Of a stretch of DNA of 64,000 nucleotides, positions 44,775-52,221 are shown one piece after another. The stretch is from Roseinatronobacter sp. S2 (GTDB taxonomy: Bacteria; Pseudomonadota; Alphaproteobacteria; Rhodobacterales; Rhodobacteraceae), in assembly GCF_029581395.1 (NCBI RefSeq), contig NZ_CP121113.1, positions 2,290,001 to 2,354,000 of the forward strand. The letters run 5' to 3'. The notes beneath the pieces were generated by a model. It was not told where the DNA came from and ran no database searches. It saw nothing but the letters and a program-made list of their open reading frames with translations. A program made the position numbers and the translations under genes. How positions within the stretch are numbered: position 1 is the stretch's first letter; every line of letters begins with the position of its first letter.

Positions 44775-46124
44775 TTATCCTTTCACGCGCGCCGCTTTGG
44801 CCGCGCGCAGTTTGTCCATCAACCGCTTGCCCAGACCCGGTTTGGTGTCCTGCCGTGCCCGACCCAGTGCAAGCGCGCCATCCGGCACATCACTGGTAAT
44901 GACCGACCCCGACCCTGTCATGGCATGCGCACCCACAACAACAGGCGCCACCAACATGGTGCTGGACCCGATGAAGGCCCCTTCGCCGATGGTGGTGTGA
45001 TGCTTGAACACCCCGTCATAATTGCATGTAACCGTGCCCGCGCCCAGATTGGCCCGCGCGCCCACATGCGCGTCGCCCACATAGGACAGGTGGTTGACCT
45101 TCGCCCCTTCGTCCAGCGTGGCATTCTTGATTTCAACGAAATTGCCAACGCGCACATCCTCGGCCAGTTCTGCGCCCGGACGCAGCCGCGCATAGGGGCC
45201 GACCACCGCGCCACGGCTGACATGCGCGCCTTCCAGATGGCTGAACGCGCGGATGGTTGCGCCCCCTTCAACACTGACACCGGGGCCGAACACGACATAG
45301 GGTTCGATAATGCTGTCGCAGCCGATCACGGTATCCTGCGCAAAAATCACGGTATCAGGGGCCTGCATGGCAACCCCGTTTTCCAACGCATCTGCACGGG
45401 CGCGCGCCTGAAACGCCGCTTCTGCCGCGGCCAGTTCGGCGCGTGTGTTGATGCCCAGTGTCTCGGCCTCGGGGCAGATGACAACACCGGCGGACAGACC
45501 TGCGGCACGGGCAAGCCCGACAATATCGGGCAAGTAGTATTCGCCCGCAGCATTGTCATTGCCAACCTTGTCCACAAGATCGAACAGCAGTGCGCGGTCT
45601 GCACAGACAACGCCGCTATTACAAAGCGTTATGCGACGTTCTTCATCTGTTGCATCCTTAAATTCCACAATGCGTTCCAGCGAATCCCCGTTGGTGACCA
45701 ACCGCCCGTAGCGGCCGGGGTCGGCTGCTTCGAACCCCAACACAACGACATCATGTGCCGCGCGCGCATTGCGCAGCGCGTGCAGGGTATCTTCGCTGAT
45801 AAAGGGCGTGTCGCCATACAGAACCACCACATCCCCGCCTGCACCATCCAGCGTGTCGCGCGCTTGCGCCACCGCATGCGCGGTGCCCAGCTGGCGCTCC
45901 TGGGGGACGACCTGCGCGCGGTCATCTTCGGCCAGCACCACATCGGCCACCTGCGCGCCACCATGGCCCACGACGATCACAACGTGATCGGGGTCCAATG
46001 CGCGCCCCGCGCGCATCGCATGAACCACCAGCGGCACCTGCGCCAACGGGTGCAACACCTTTGGCAAATCCGATTGCATGCGGCTGCCCTGTCCGGCGGC
46101 AAGGATGATCAAAGAAACCGACAT
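44775..46124 (-). CDS. glmU: Bifunctional UDP-N-acetylglucosamine pyrophosphorylase/glucosamine-1-phosphate N-acetyltransferase
   Basis: A 449-residue two-domain enzyme. The N-terminal uridylyltransferase has LAAGQGSRMQSDLPKVLHPL and GDTPF; the C-terminal left-handed beta helix has hexapeptide repeats (GCDSIIEPYVVFGPGVSVEGG onward), KNATLDEGAKVNHLSYVGDA with the acetyltransferase residues, and CNYDGVFKHHTTIGEGAFIG. It completes UDP-GlcNAc synthesis for peptidoglycan and LPS. The start at 46124 is chosen at the nucleotide-binding motif; the 150-bp upstream extension is the divergent promoter region. Confidence 0.96.
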   Translation of the reverse strand: MSVSLIILAAGQGSRMQSDLPKVLHPLAQVPLVVHAMRAGRALDPDHVVIVVGHGGAQVADVVLAEDDRAQVVPQERQLGTAHAVAQARDTLDGAGGDVVVLYGDTPFISEDTLHALRNARAAHDVVVLGFEAADPGRYGRLVTNGDSLERIVEFKDATDEERRITLCNSGVVCADRALLFDLVDKVGNDNAAGEYYLPDIVGLARAAGLSAGVVICPEAETLGINTRAELAAAEAAFQARARADALENGVAMQAPDTVIFAQDTVIGCDSIIEPYVVFGPGVSVEGGATIRAFSHLEGAHVSRGAVVGPYARLRPGAELAEDVRVGNFVEIKNATLDEGAKVNHLSYVGDAHVGARANLGAGTVTCNYDGVFKHHTTIGEGAFIGSSTMLVAPVVVGAHAMTGSGSVITSDVPDGALALGRARQDTKPGLGKRLMDKLRAAKAARVKG

Positions 46125-46254
46125 ACTGCCCACTCTTTCCATATATTTTCTTTGCGCGGTTTTGCCCCAGTTACGGGACCGGGCGCAAGACACGCAAGCT
46201 TCACTTCTGATTTCAGGCTGAAACAGGCAAAATTCAGTATGTATCATTTCCAAT

Positions 46255-46268
46255 TTGACAGAAATCAA
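46255..46268. promoter_or_regulatory. FNR/CRP-type box upstream of the tandem usp genes
   Basis: TTGAC-AGAA-ATCAA matches the FNR consensus TTGAT-N4-ATCAA at 9 of 10 positions. It is centred 70 bp before the first usp start codon in the glmU/usp divergent region. Confidence 0.6.
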
Positions 46269-46331
46269 CGTCATGGGCGAAGCTGGGTGTCACACTACGC
46301 ACAGCGCAACAGGATTATGAAGGAAACAAAG

Positions 46332-46745
46332 ATGTATGGCAGAATAATTGTCGCTGTGGATCTGGAACATGTTGATCAGGCGAAAACCCTGGTCAAACGG
46401 GCCGGAACCCTTTTGGATGCGGGCGGGGAAATGCGCCTTGTTCACGTCCTTGAAGAAGTGCCCAGTTTCATCGCGGCACAATTGCCGCGCGACACGCAGG
46501 AACGCCGCCGCGCCGAAGCCATGGTGGAACTCAAGGCGCTGACAGATCCTGCCGCCGGGCTGCGCGTGGTCGAGGATGTGCGCTATGGCGCGGCATCTGG
46601 CCAGATCATGCAGGCCGCCGAAGACAGCAATGCCGACCTTATCATGATCGCCAGTCACAAACCCGGACTGGGCGACTATTTCATCGGCTCCACTGCGGCG
46701 CGCGTGGTGCGCCACGCGACCTGTTCGGTGTTGATTCAACGCTAA
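46332..46745 (+). CDS. Universal stress protein, first of three tandem copies
   Basis: A 137-residue UspA protein: YGRIIVAVDLEHVDQAKTLV at the start, LIMIASHKPGLGDYFIGSTAARVVRHATCSVL at the C-terminus, split around the GS nucleotide-binding turn. AGGA is 7 nt before the ATG at 46332. It is followed 23 bp later by a paralogue sharing the same C-terminal segment. An FNR-like box upstream suggests induction by oxygen limitation, as is known for several usp genes under FNR/ANR in other bacteria. Confidence 0.9.
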   Translation: MYGRIIVAVDLEHVDQAKTLVKRAGTLLDAGGEMRLVHVLEEVPSFIAAQLPRDTQERRRAEAMVELKALTDPAAGLRVVEDVRYGAASGQIMQAAEDSNADLIMIASHKPGLGDYFIGSTAARVVRHATCSVLIQR

Positions 46746-46768
46746 CGCAACCAAAGGAAACCAGACAT

Positions 46769-47185
46769 ATGTATAATTCCATCATCATCGCCGCCGCGCT
46801 GTTCAATGAGGGGGCAACCACCCGCGCCGCTATGGATAAAGCCCGCAAACTGCTGTCAGACGGCGGCAAGGTCACGCTGGTCCATGTTATTGATGAAATC
46901 CCCGGCTATGTTGCGGCAGCCATTCCCCAATCGCAGATTTCGGCCCGTCGCAAGGATGTCGAAGACCAGCTTGCCGCCATTGCCGCAGAATATTCGGATA
47001 TCGCGGTCAGTTCCGTCATTCGTCAGGGCCAGCCATCGGCATCAATCCTGGGATGTGCGCAGGAAGCGGACGCTGATCTTATCATGATTGCCAGCCACAA
47101 ACCGGGGTTGAGCGACTATTTCATCGGCTCCACTGCTGCCCGTATCGTGCGGCATGCGCAGGTTTCGGTTCTGGTAACGCGCTGA
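46769..47185 (+). CDS. Universal stress protein, second tandem copy
   Basis: A 138-residue UspA protein starting YNSIIIAAALFNEGATTRAAM, with ADLIMIASHKPGLSDYFIGS and AARIVRHAQVSVLV at the end. AAAGGAAA precedes the ATG and only 23 bp separate it from the first copy, so both are in one transcript, ended by the hairpin at 47205. The N-terminus is closer to the third copy (SIIIAAALFN versus SIVIAVALFN) than to the first, suggesting an ordered duplication. Confidence 0.9.
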   Translation: MYNSIIIAAALFNEGATTRAAMDKARKLLSDGGKVTLVHVIDEIPGYVAAAIPQSQISARRKDVEDQLAAIAAEYSDIAVSSVIRQGQPSASILGCAQEADADLIMIASHKPGLSDYFIGSTAARIVRHAQVSVLVTR

Positions 47186-47204
47186 TCCACCGCAGGGTTC
47201 TGCC

Positions 47205-47239
47205 CCCCGCGCAATCACCTGCGATTGCGCGGGGTTTGC
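47205..47239 (+). terminator. Terminator after the second usp gene
   Basis: A 12-bp perfect stem CCCCGCGCAATC / GATTGCGCGGGG with a 6-nt loop, followed by TTTGCTTTG. It separates the third usp copy from the first two. Confidence 0.85.
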
Positions 47240-47294
47240 TTTGCACCGGCGGCTGTGCCATCTTCCAACAAACCACCGATCCGGGAGGAACAGA

Positions 47295-47711
47295 ATGTAT
47301 CAATCCATCGTCATCGCAGTTGCGTTGTTTAACAAGGGCGCGACCAGCCGCAGCCTGATTGACAAGGCCAACACGCTTGTCGACGCAGGCGGGTCCATCA
47401 CGCTTGTTCATGTCATGGATGAAATACCGGCCTATCTGACGGCTGCGGTGTCAAAAGAGCAGCTTTTGAACCACCGCAAATCCATTCGGACCCAGTTGGA
47501 ATCGCTGGCCTCGCGGGTGAAGGCCAAGAATGTGGATATTGATCTGCGCGGCGGCCGCCCGTCGGAAAATATTCTGAAATGCGCGCGGGACTGCAATGCA
47601 GACCTGATCATGATTTCCAGCCACAAACCCGGAATGAGCGATTATTTCATCGGCTCCACCGCCGCGCGCGTGGTGCGCCATTCACCGATTTCGGTTCTGA
47701 TCGAACGCTGA
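47295..47711 (+). CDS. Universal stress protein, third tandem copy
   Basis: A 138-residue UspA protein: YQSIVIAVALFNKGATSRSLI, then IDLRGGRPSENILKCARDCNADLIMISSHKPGM and DYFIGSTAARVVRHSPISVL. GGGAGGA is ~5 nt before the ATG. It lies behind a terminator and must have its own promoter in the 60-bp gap or rely on read-through. It is closely related to the second copy. Confidence 0.9.
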   Translation: MYQSIVIAVALFNKGATSRSLIDKANTLVDAGGSITLVHVMDEIPAYLTAAVSKEQLLNHRKSIRTQLESLASRVKAKNVDIDLRGGRPSENILKCARDCNADLIMISSHKPGMSDYFIGSTAARVVRHSPISVLIER

Positions 47712-47797
47712 CGCATTTTTTGCCCGACATGCCGCGATCCGCCCTTTCCTATCGCGCACAAGCCGTTATCTGAGGGGCACACTACAGGAGGCGGCAG

Positions 47798-49837
47798 ATG
47801 TCAGATGCGTTGGTAATTTTCACGCCCTCGGGCAAGCGGGGGCGTTTTCCTTTTGGAACGCCGGTTCTGACGGCCGCGCGGCAACTGGGCGTTGATCTGG
47901 ATTCGGTCTGTGGCGGGCGCGGCATATGTTCCAAATGCCAGATTTCACCGGGTTACGGCGAATTTTCCAAGCATGGTGTGACCGTTGCCAGTGACGCCCT
48001 GTCGGACTGGAACGCGGTTGAGCAACGCTACCACGACAAACGCGGGTTGAAGGACGGGCGGCGGCTGGGCTGTCAGGCGCAGATCATGGGCGATGTGGTC
48101 ATTGATGTGCCCGCCGAAAGTCAGGTGCACCGGCAGGTCGTGCGCAAGGCCGCAAGCGCGCGCACCATCACCATGGACCCCGCGACGCGCCTGTATCTGG
48201 TCGACGTCACCGAACCCGACATGCATGAACCATCAGGCGATTTTGAACGCCTGGCCACAGCGCTGCGCGACCAGTGGCAGATCGACGGTGTGACCGCACC
48301 GCTGGACGTGCTGCGCAAGTTGCAACCCGCGCTGCGACAAGGCGCGTGGCAGGTCACGGTTGCGCTGCACAAGGACCATCACGCAGGCCCGCATCGGGTG
48401 CTGGACATATGGCCGGGGCTGTATGAAGGGGGGCTGTACGGGCTGGCCATTGACCTTGGGTCCACCACGATTGCCGCCCATCTGTGTGATCTGCGCACCG
48501 GCGAGGTGGTGACATCATCAGGCATCATGAACCCGCAAATCCGCTTTGGCGAAGACCTTATGTCGCGCGTCAGCTACGCCATGATGAATCCGGGCGGTGA
48601 TGTGGAAATGACGCGCACCGTGCGCGAAGGCATGAACACCCTGTTTGACGCCATCGCGCAGGAAGCCGGCATAACCGCGCGCGAGATTATGGAAGCGGTG
48701 GTCGTGTGCAACCCTGTCATGCATCACCTGTTTCTGGGCATTGACCCCGTGGAACTGGGACAGGCACCCTTTGCGCTGGCCATGTCGGAATCGCTGACGC
48801 TGGACGCGCGCGAGCTGGGCCTGCATGCCATGAACCCTGCCGCGCGCACCTATCTGCTGCCCTGCATTGCGGGGCATGTGGGCGCGGATGCGGCGGCGGT
48901 CGCCCTGTCCGAAAGCCCCGAGACATCGGATGATCTGGTTCTGGTGGTCGATGTGGGAACCAATGCCGAAATCCTGCTGGGGGACAAACGCCGTGTTCTG
49001 GCGTGCTCGTCGCCCACCGGCCCTGCGTTTGAGGGCGCGCAGATATCATCAGGCCAGCGCGCCGCCCCCGGCGCAATCGAGGCGATTCGCATTGACCCCG
49101 ACACACGCGAGCCGCGCTTTCGCGTCATCGGCTGCGAATTGTGGTCGGATGACCCTGCATTTGCAGATGCCATAGCATCGACCGGCGTGACAGGTATCTG
49201 CGGGTCGGGCATTATAGAGGCAGTGGCCGAAATGCGCATGGCGGGGCTGGTGGACAAATCGGGGCTGATCGGATCGGCGGCGCAGACGGGCACATGGCGC
49301 TGTCAGGCCGAAGGGCGCACACATGCCTATCTGATCCATGATGCCAGTGCCACAGGCGGGCCACGCATTACCGTGACCCAAGGCGATATCCGCGCCATCC
49401 AGCTTGCGAAATCCGCGCTTTATGCGGGCGCACGCCTGTTGATGGATGAAATCGGCACCGACACGGTGGACCGCGTGGTTTTGGCCGGTGCGTTCGGGGC
49501 GCATATCAGCCCCAAACATGCGATGGTTCTGGGCATGATCCCCGATGCGCTGCTGGCGAATGTGACCAGTGCAGGCAATGCCGCCGGACATGGCGCGCGC
49601 ATCGCGCTGTGCAGCGCTGCCGCGCGTGCGGCGATCGAGGCCACAGTGCGACGCATCCACAAGGTTGAAACCGCGATCGAGCCGCGCTTTCAGGAACATT
49701 TCGTCAATGCCAGCGCCCTGCCCCATGCCGTGGACACATTCCCCGAACTGGCGCAGATCGTCACCCTGCCCGATGTCAGCTTCAACACGGGCGGCGGCGA
49801 TGGCGATGGCGGGCGGCGCAGACGCAAGCGCGGCTGA
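47798..49837 (+). CDS. RACo-like ferredoxin/ASKHA protein (corrinoid-activation type)
   Basis: A 679-residue protein with an N-terminal plant-type [2Fe-2S] ferredoxin domain (C38, C44, C47, C92 in VCGGRGICSKC and LGCQ), a linker, and a large C-terminal ASKHA ATPase-like region. The latter has GLAIDLGSTTIAAHLCDL, VVCNPVMHHLFLGI, VVDVGTNAEILLG, GITG-like TGICGSGIIE and VLAGAFGAHI. Members such as RACo and RamA reduce inactive Co(II) corrinoid proteins using ATP. A glycine/aspartate and Arg/Lys tail ends the protein. No corrinoid methyltransferase gene is in the window, so its partner is unknown. GGAGG lies 6 nt before the ATG. Confidence 0.88.
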   Translation: MSDALVIFTPSGKRGRFPFGTPVLTAARQLGVDLDSVCGGRGICSKCQISPGYGEFSKHGVTVASDALSDWNAVEQRYHDKRGLKDGRRLGCQAQIMGDVVIDVPAESQVHRQVVRKAASARTITMDPATRLYLVDVTEPDMHEPSGDFERLATALRDQWQIDGVTAPLDVLRKLQPALRQGAWQVTVALHKDHHAGPHRVLDIWPGLYEGGLYGLAIDLGSTTIAAHLCDLRTGEVVTSSGIMNPQIRFGEDLMSRVSYAMMNPGGDVEMTRTVREGMNTLFDAIAQEAGITAREIMEAVVVCNPVMHHLFLGIDPVELGQAPFALAMSESLTLDARELGLHAMNPAARTYLLPCIAGHVGADAAAVALSESPETSDDLVLVVDVGTNAEILLGDKRRVLACSSPTGPAFEGAQISSGQRAAPGAIEAIRIDPDTREPRFRVIGCELWSDDPAFADAIASTGVTGICGSGIIEAVAEMRMAGLVDKSGLIGSAAQTGTWRCQAEGRTHAYLIHDASATGGPRITVTQGDIRAIQLAKSALYAGARLLMDEIGTDTVDRVVLAGAFGAHISPKHAMVLGMIPDALLANVTSAGNAAGHGARIALCSAAARAAIEATVRRIHKVETAIEPRFQEHFVNASALPHAVDTFPELAQIVTLPDVSFNTGGGDGDGGRRRRKRG

Positions 49838-49859
49838 TACCCGAACATGCAGCCATGAA

Positions 49860-49890
49860 AAAAGCCCGGATGCAGCGCATCCGGGCTTTT
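49860..49890. terminator. Bidirectional terminator
   Basis: A 14-bp perfect stem AAAAGCCCGGATGC / GCATCCGGGCTTTT with a 3-nt loop, A-rich on one side and T-rich on the other. It serves the RACo-like gene and the convergent acidic-protein gene. Confidence 0.92.
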
Positions 49891-49909
49891 GATATGCGAT
49901 AGGTCCGGA

Positions 49910-50539
49910 TCAGTTGCCGGTCAGTTCGCGCAGACGTTCCGCAACCTGTTCCAGCAAGTCGGGGTTATCACCGGCCGCTTGCAGCAGGCTTTCGATTGTC
50001 GCACGTTCGGCCACGCCAAGGCCGGCCGCGTCGATCCGCGCGCGGATTGCATCCAGCGACAGATCAAGCCCCAGTTCCTGCGTCTCGACGGCTTCATCGA
50101 TTGCGTCCGCTGTGGTCTCGGCCGCGTCGGGCGACAGGTCTTCTGCGGCATCTTCGACAGCGGCGTCTACGGTTGCAGCGTCTGTGCCCGCATCTGCGCC
50201 ATCATCACCAAGGATATCTTCCACAGCATCTTCAACGCTTTGCGATTCTGCATCAACCTCACCCTCAACCGCTTGATCAACGGTTTCGGCGGCTTCATCG
50301 GCAACATCATCAAGCAATTCATCGACGCTTGGCTGGTCCTCGGTCAGGTCTTCTTCAACCGCAGGTTCTTCAGGCTCCACCGGGGCTGGCTCTTCAATGG
50401 CCTCGTCGATGGGGTCTTCTACTGTCAGCTCGGGTTCGGGCGCGGGAACCGGTTCTGCCACGTCGCGCGATTGCACGCCAAGCCAGATGGCCGCAGCAAC
50501 CGCAGCTGCGGCGATAATGATCAACACCGTTTTGTTCAT
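49910..50539 (-). CDS. Membrane-anchored highly acidic protein
   Basis: A 209-residue protein: an N-terminal membrane anchor (MNKTVLIIIAAAAVAAAIWL), then ~130 residues dominated by Glu, Asp, Ala, Val and Pro with near-repeats (PEPELTVEDPIDEAIEEPAP, later DAVEDILGDDGADAGTDAA), and a more ordered C-terminal helix region (LSLDAIRARIDAAGLGVAE and LLEQVAERLRELTGN). The acidic part is likely disordered in the periplasm. No cysteine, no catalytic motif. Function unknown. Confidence 0.75.
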   Translation of the reverse strand: MNKTVLIIIAAAAVAAAIWLGVQSRDVAEPVPAPEPELTVEDPIDEAIEEPAPVEPEEPAVEEDLTEDQPSVDELLDDVADEAAETVDQAVEGEVDAESQSVEDAVEDILGDDGADAGTDAATVDAAVEDAAEDLSPDAAETTADAIDEAVETQELGLDLSLDAIRARIDAAGLGVAERATIESLLQAAGDNPDLLEQVAERLRELTGN

Positions 50540-50733
50540 ATGTGGCTTCCTTTACCATGATATCAAACTGGCGTCGGTTTATCGCAGAGATTTCTGCGCT
50601 TGCAAAGCGCTGATATTCAGCAATGATAAAACAAGCGTGTTGCTGCCAGGAACAGTTTGAATCTTCGCGCTTGAATCACATGCCGTGCGGCTTTATCCTG
50701 CGCCATCAATGAAACGTGAGAAGGAATCTTACC

Positions 50734-51273
50734 ATAGCCCGCAGACCGCATAATGCCCCGCCGCAACGCGACACTGGCCCGCGTGTGAATGACCGTATCC
50801 GCGCGCCGGAAATTCGCCTTATCGGGGCCGAAGGTGAAAATCTTGGGGTCGTAACCCCCGCTCAGGCTGTTGTGATGGCCGAAGAGGTTGGCCTTGATCT
50901 TGTCGAAATCTCGCCCAATGCGACCCCGCCGGTCTGCAAGATCATGGATTTCGGCAAGTATAAATACGAAGTCCAGAAGCGCGAAGCCGAAGCGCGCAAG
51001 AAACAGCACATCATCGAAATCAAGGAAGTGAAATTCCGGCCCAATACCGATACGCATGACTATGATGTCAAGATGCGCAATGTCATCCGCTTTCTGGAAG
51101 CTGGCGACAAGGTAAAGGTGACGTTGCGCTTCCGTGGTCGCGAAATGGCGCACCAGAATATCGGGTCCGAGTTGCTGCACCGTGTCGCTGGCGACATTGA
51201 AGAACTTGGCAAGGTCGAAAGCATGCCCAAGATGGAAGGGCGGCAGATGATCATGATGATCGCACCGCGCTGA
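50734..51273 (+). CDS. infC: Translation initiation factor IF-3
   Basis: A 179-residue IF-3: [35 protein letters not shown], the linker region [21 protein letters not shown], a lysine-rich helix and the C-terminal [15 protein letters not shown] and [15 protein letters not shown]. The start is placed at ATA (50734) because AAGGA lies 8 nt upstream and homologous IF-3 proteins begin at ARRPHNAPP; the only ordinary in-frame alternative, GTG at 50716, has no ribosome site. infC genes commonly use rare starts (AUU in E. coli) for autoregulation by IF-3. A terminator follows. Confidence 0.93.
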   Translation: MARRPHNAPPQRDTGPRVNDRIRAPEIRLIGAEGENLGVVTPAQAVVMAEEVGLDLVEISPNATPPVCKIMDFGKYKYEVQKREAEARKKQHIIEIKEVKFRPNTDTHDYDVKMRNVIRFLEAGDKVKVTLRFRGREMAHQNIGSELLHRVAGDIEELGKVESMPKMEGRQMIMMIAPR

Positions 51274-51307
51274 CCTGACCCCGCGTTCAGGAATTTCCCG
51301 AACAGAC

Positions 51308-51340
51308 GGCCCGCTGTAGTCCACAGCGGGTCTTTTGTTT
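51308..51340 (+). terminator. Terminator of infC
   Basis: Stem CCCGCTGT / ACAGCGGG (8 bp, extendable by two pairs) with a 5-nt loop and TCTTTTGTTT after it, 35 bp behind the infC stop. Confidence 0.82.
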
Positions 51341-51420
51341 GGGGGGCAAGGTTGCAGCCGGTCCAAGGCAATCATGGGCGGGCAGTTCTGGCGTATTGCT
51401 GCCCTTCACACTTGGCCTAA

Positions 51421-51617
51421 GCCCGCGCCATCGGTGGGCCGGGGTCTGCCGATCCGACATTAATGAAGTTCACTTTATACAGGCTACATACTCCTGTGTT
51501 CAAAGGCTCGGTGTGTCGCTGGCCAAATCGGCAGGCCGCGGGACGGCCCGCCGATGGCGCGGCGGGCTGCGCCCTTTGCTCCGCGCCCTGGGGCTTTCCC
51601 AATGACCGCAAAAGGCC
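51421..51617 (+). repeat. Intergenic structured repeat, copy C
   Basis: Plus-orientation copy. Left arm: GCGCCATCGGTGGGCC (51425-51440) then GGGGTCTGCCGAT (51441-51453). A 73-nt centre follows, then the right arm 51527-51560, which begins ATCGGCAGG and ends CCGATGGCGC, complementary to the left. The tail holds GGGCTGCGCCC and ends AAAAGGCC. It fills the gap between convergent infC and the CMD gene, after the infC terminator. Confidence 0.87.
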
Positions 51618-51663
51618 AAAACCGAACCACGCCCGCATTCAACGATAACCAGACAACAACCGC

Positions 51664-52221
51664 TCAGGCCGCCAGTTCCGGGGCCTGCTGCGCCAGCTTC
51701 CGTGCAATCGCGGGTTCCAGCGCGGGCGGTGCGGTGTTCAGCATGAACCCCAATGTCAGATACATGCCAGCGGTTGCCATCAGATCCAGCGCACCGTGCT
51801 TGCCCACAAGCGCCACCACATCATCAAGCTGGGCCGGGTTCAGCTGTTTGTTATCCACCAGCGCATCCACGGCACCTGCCAGCGTGGCATCTTCGGGCGG
51901 CATCTGCGGCAGCGGTCCGCGCAACGCGGCAATGCGCCCCTTGTCCAGCCCCGCCGCCAGCCCGCGCACAACATGCTGGTTCCATTCATAGGCACAGCCC
52001 ACACGATGCGCGAGCCGCAGAATAACCACCTCTGCCCGCTGCGGGCCAAGCGATGTGTTCTGCACGATATGGGTGCGCAACCCCGTCCATGCCCGCAACA
52101 GCGCGGGATGATGGGCCATGATCCGATAGACATTCAACTGACCGGCAAACCCCGTGCGCAGATCGTCCAGCGCTTGGGGCCAGTCAGCATCCGGCAGGGG
52201 CGCGAAATCCGGCACACTCAT
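51664..52221 (-). CDS. Carboxymuconolactone decarboxylase family protein
   Basis: A 185-residue helical protein of the CMD/AhpD-like fold. The region LGPQRAEVVILRLAHRVGCAYEWNQHV corresponds to the active-site helix; it keeps glutamates and the YEWxxH histidine but has only one cysteine, so it is not a CxxC peroxidase like AhpD. It is the last gene of rpiR-aminotransferase-CMD, overlapping the aminotransferase stop by ATGA. The substrate is unknown. Confidence 0.85.
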   Translation of the reverse strand: MSVPDFAPLPDADWPQALDDLRTGFAGQLNVYRIMAHHPALLRAWTGLRTHIVQNTSLGPQRAEVVILRLAHRVGCAYEWNQHVVRGLAAGLDKGRIAALRGPLPQMPPEDATLAGAVDALVDNKQLNPAQLDDVVALVGKHGALDLMATAGMYLTLGFMLNTAPPALEPAIARKLAQQAPELAA

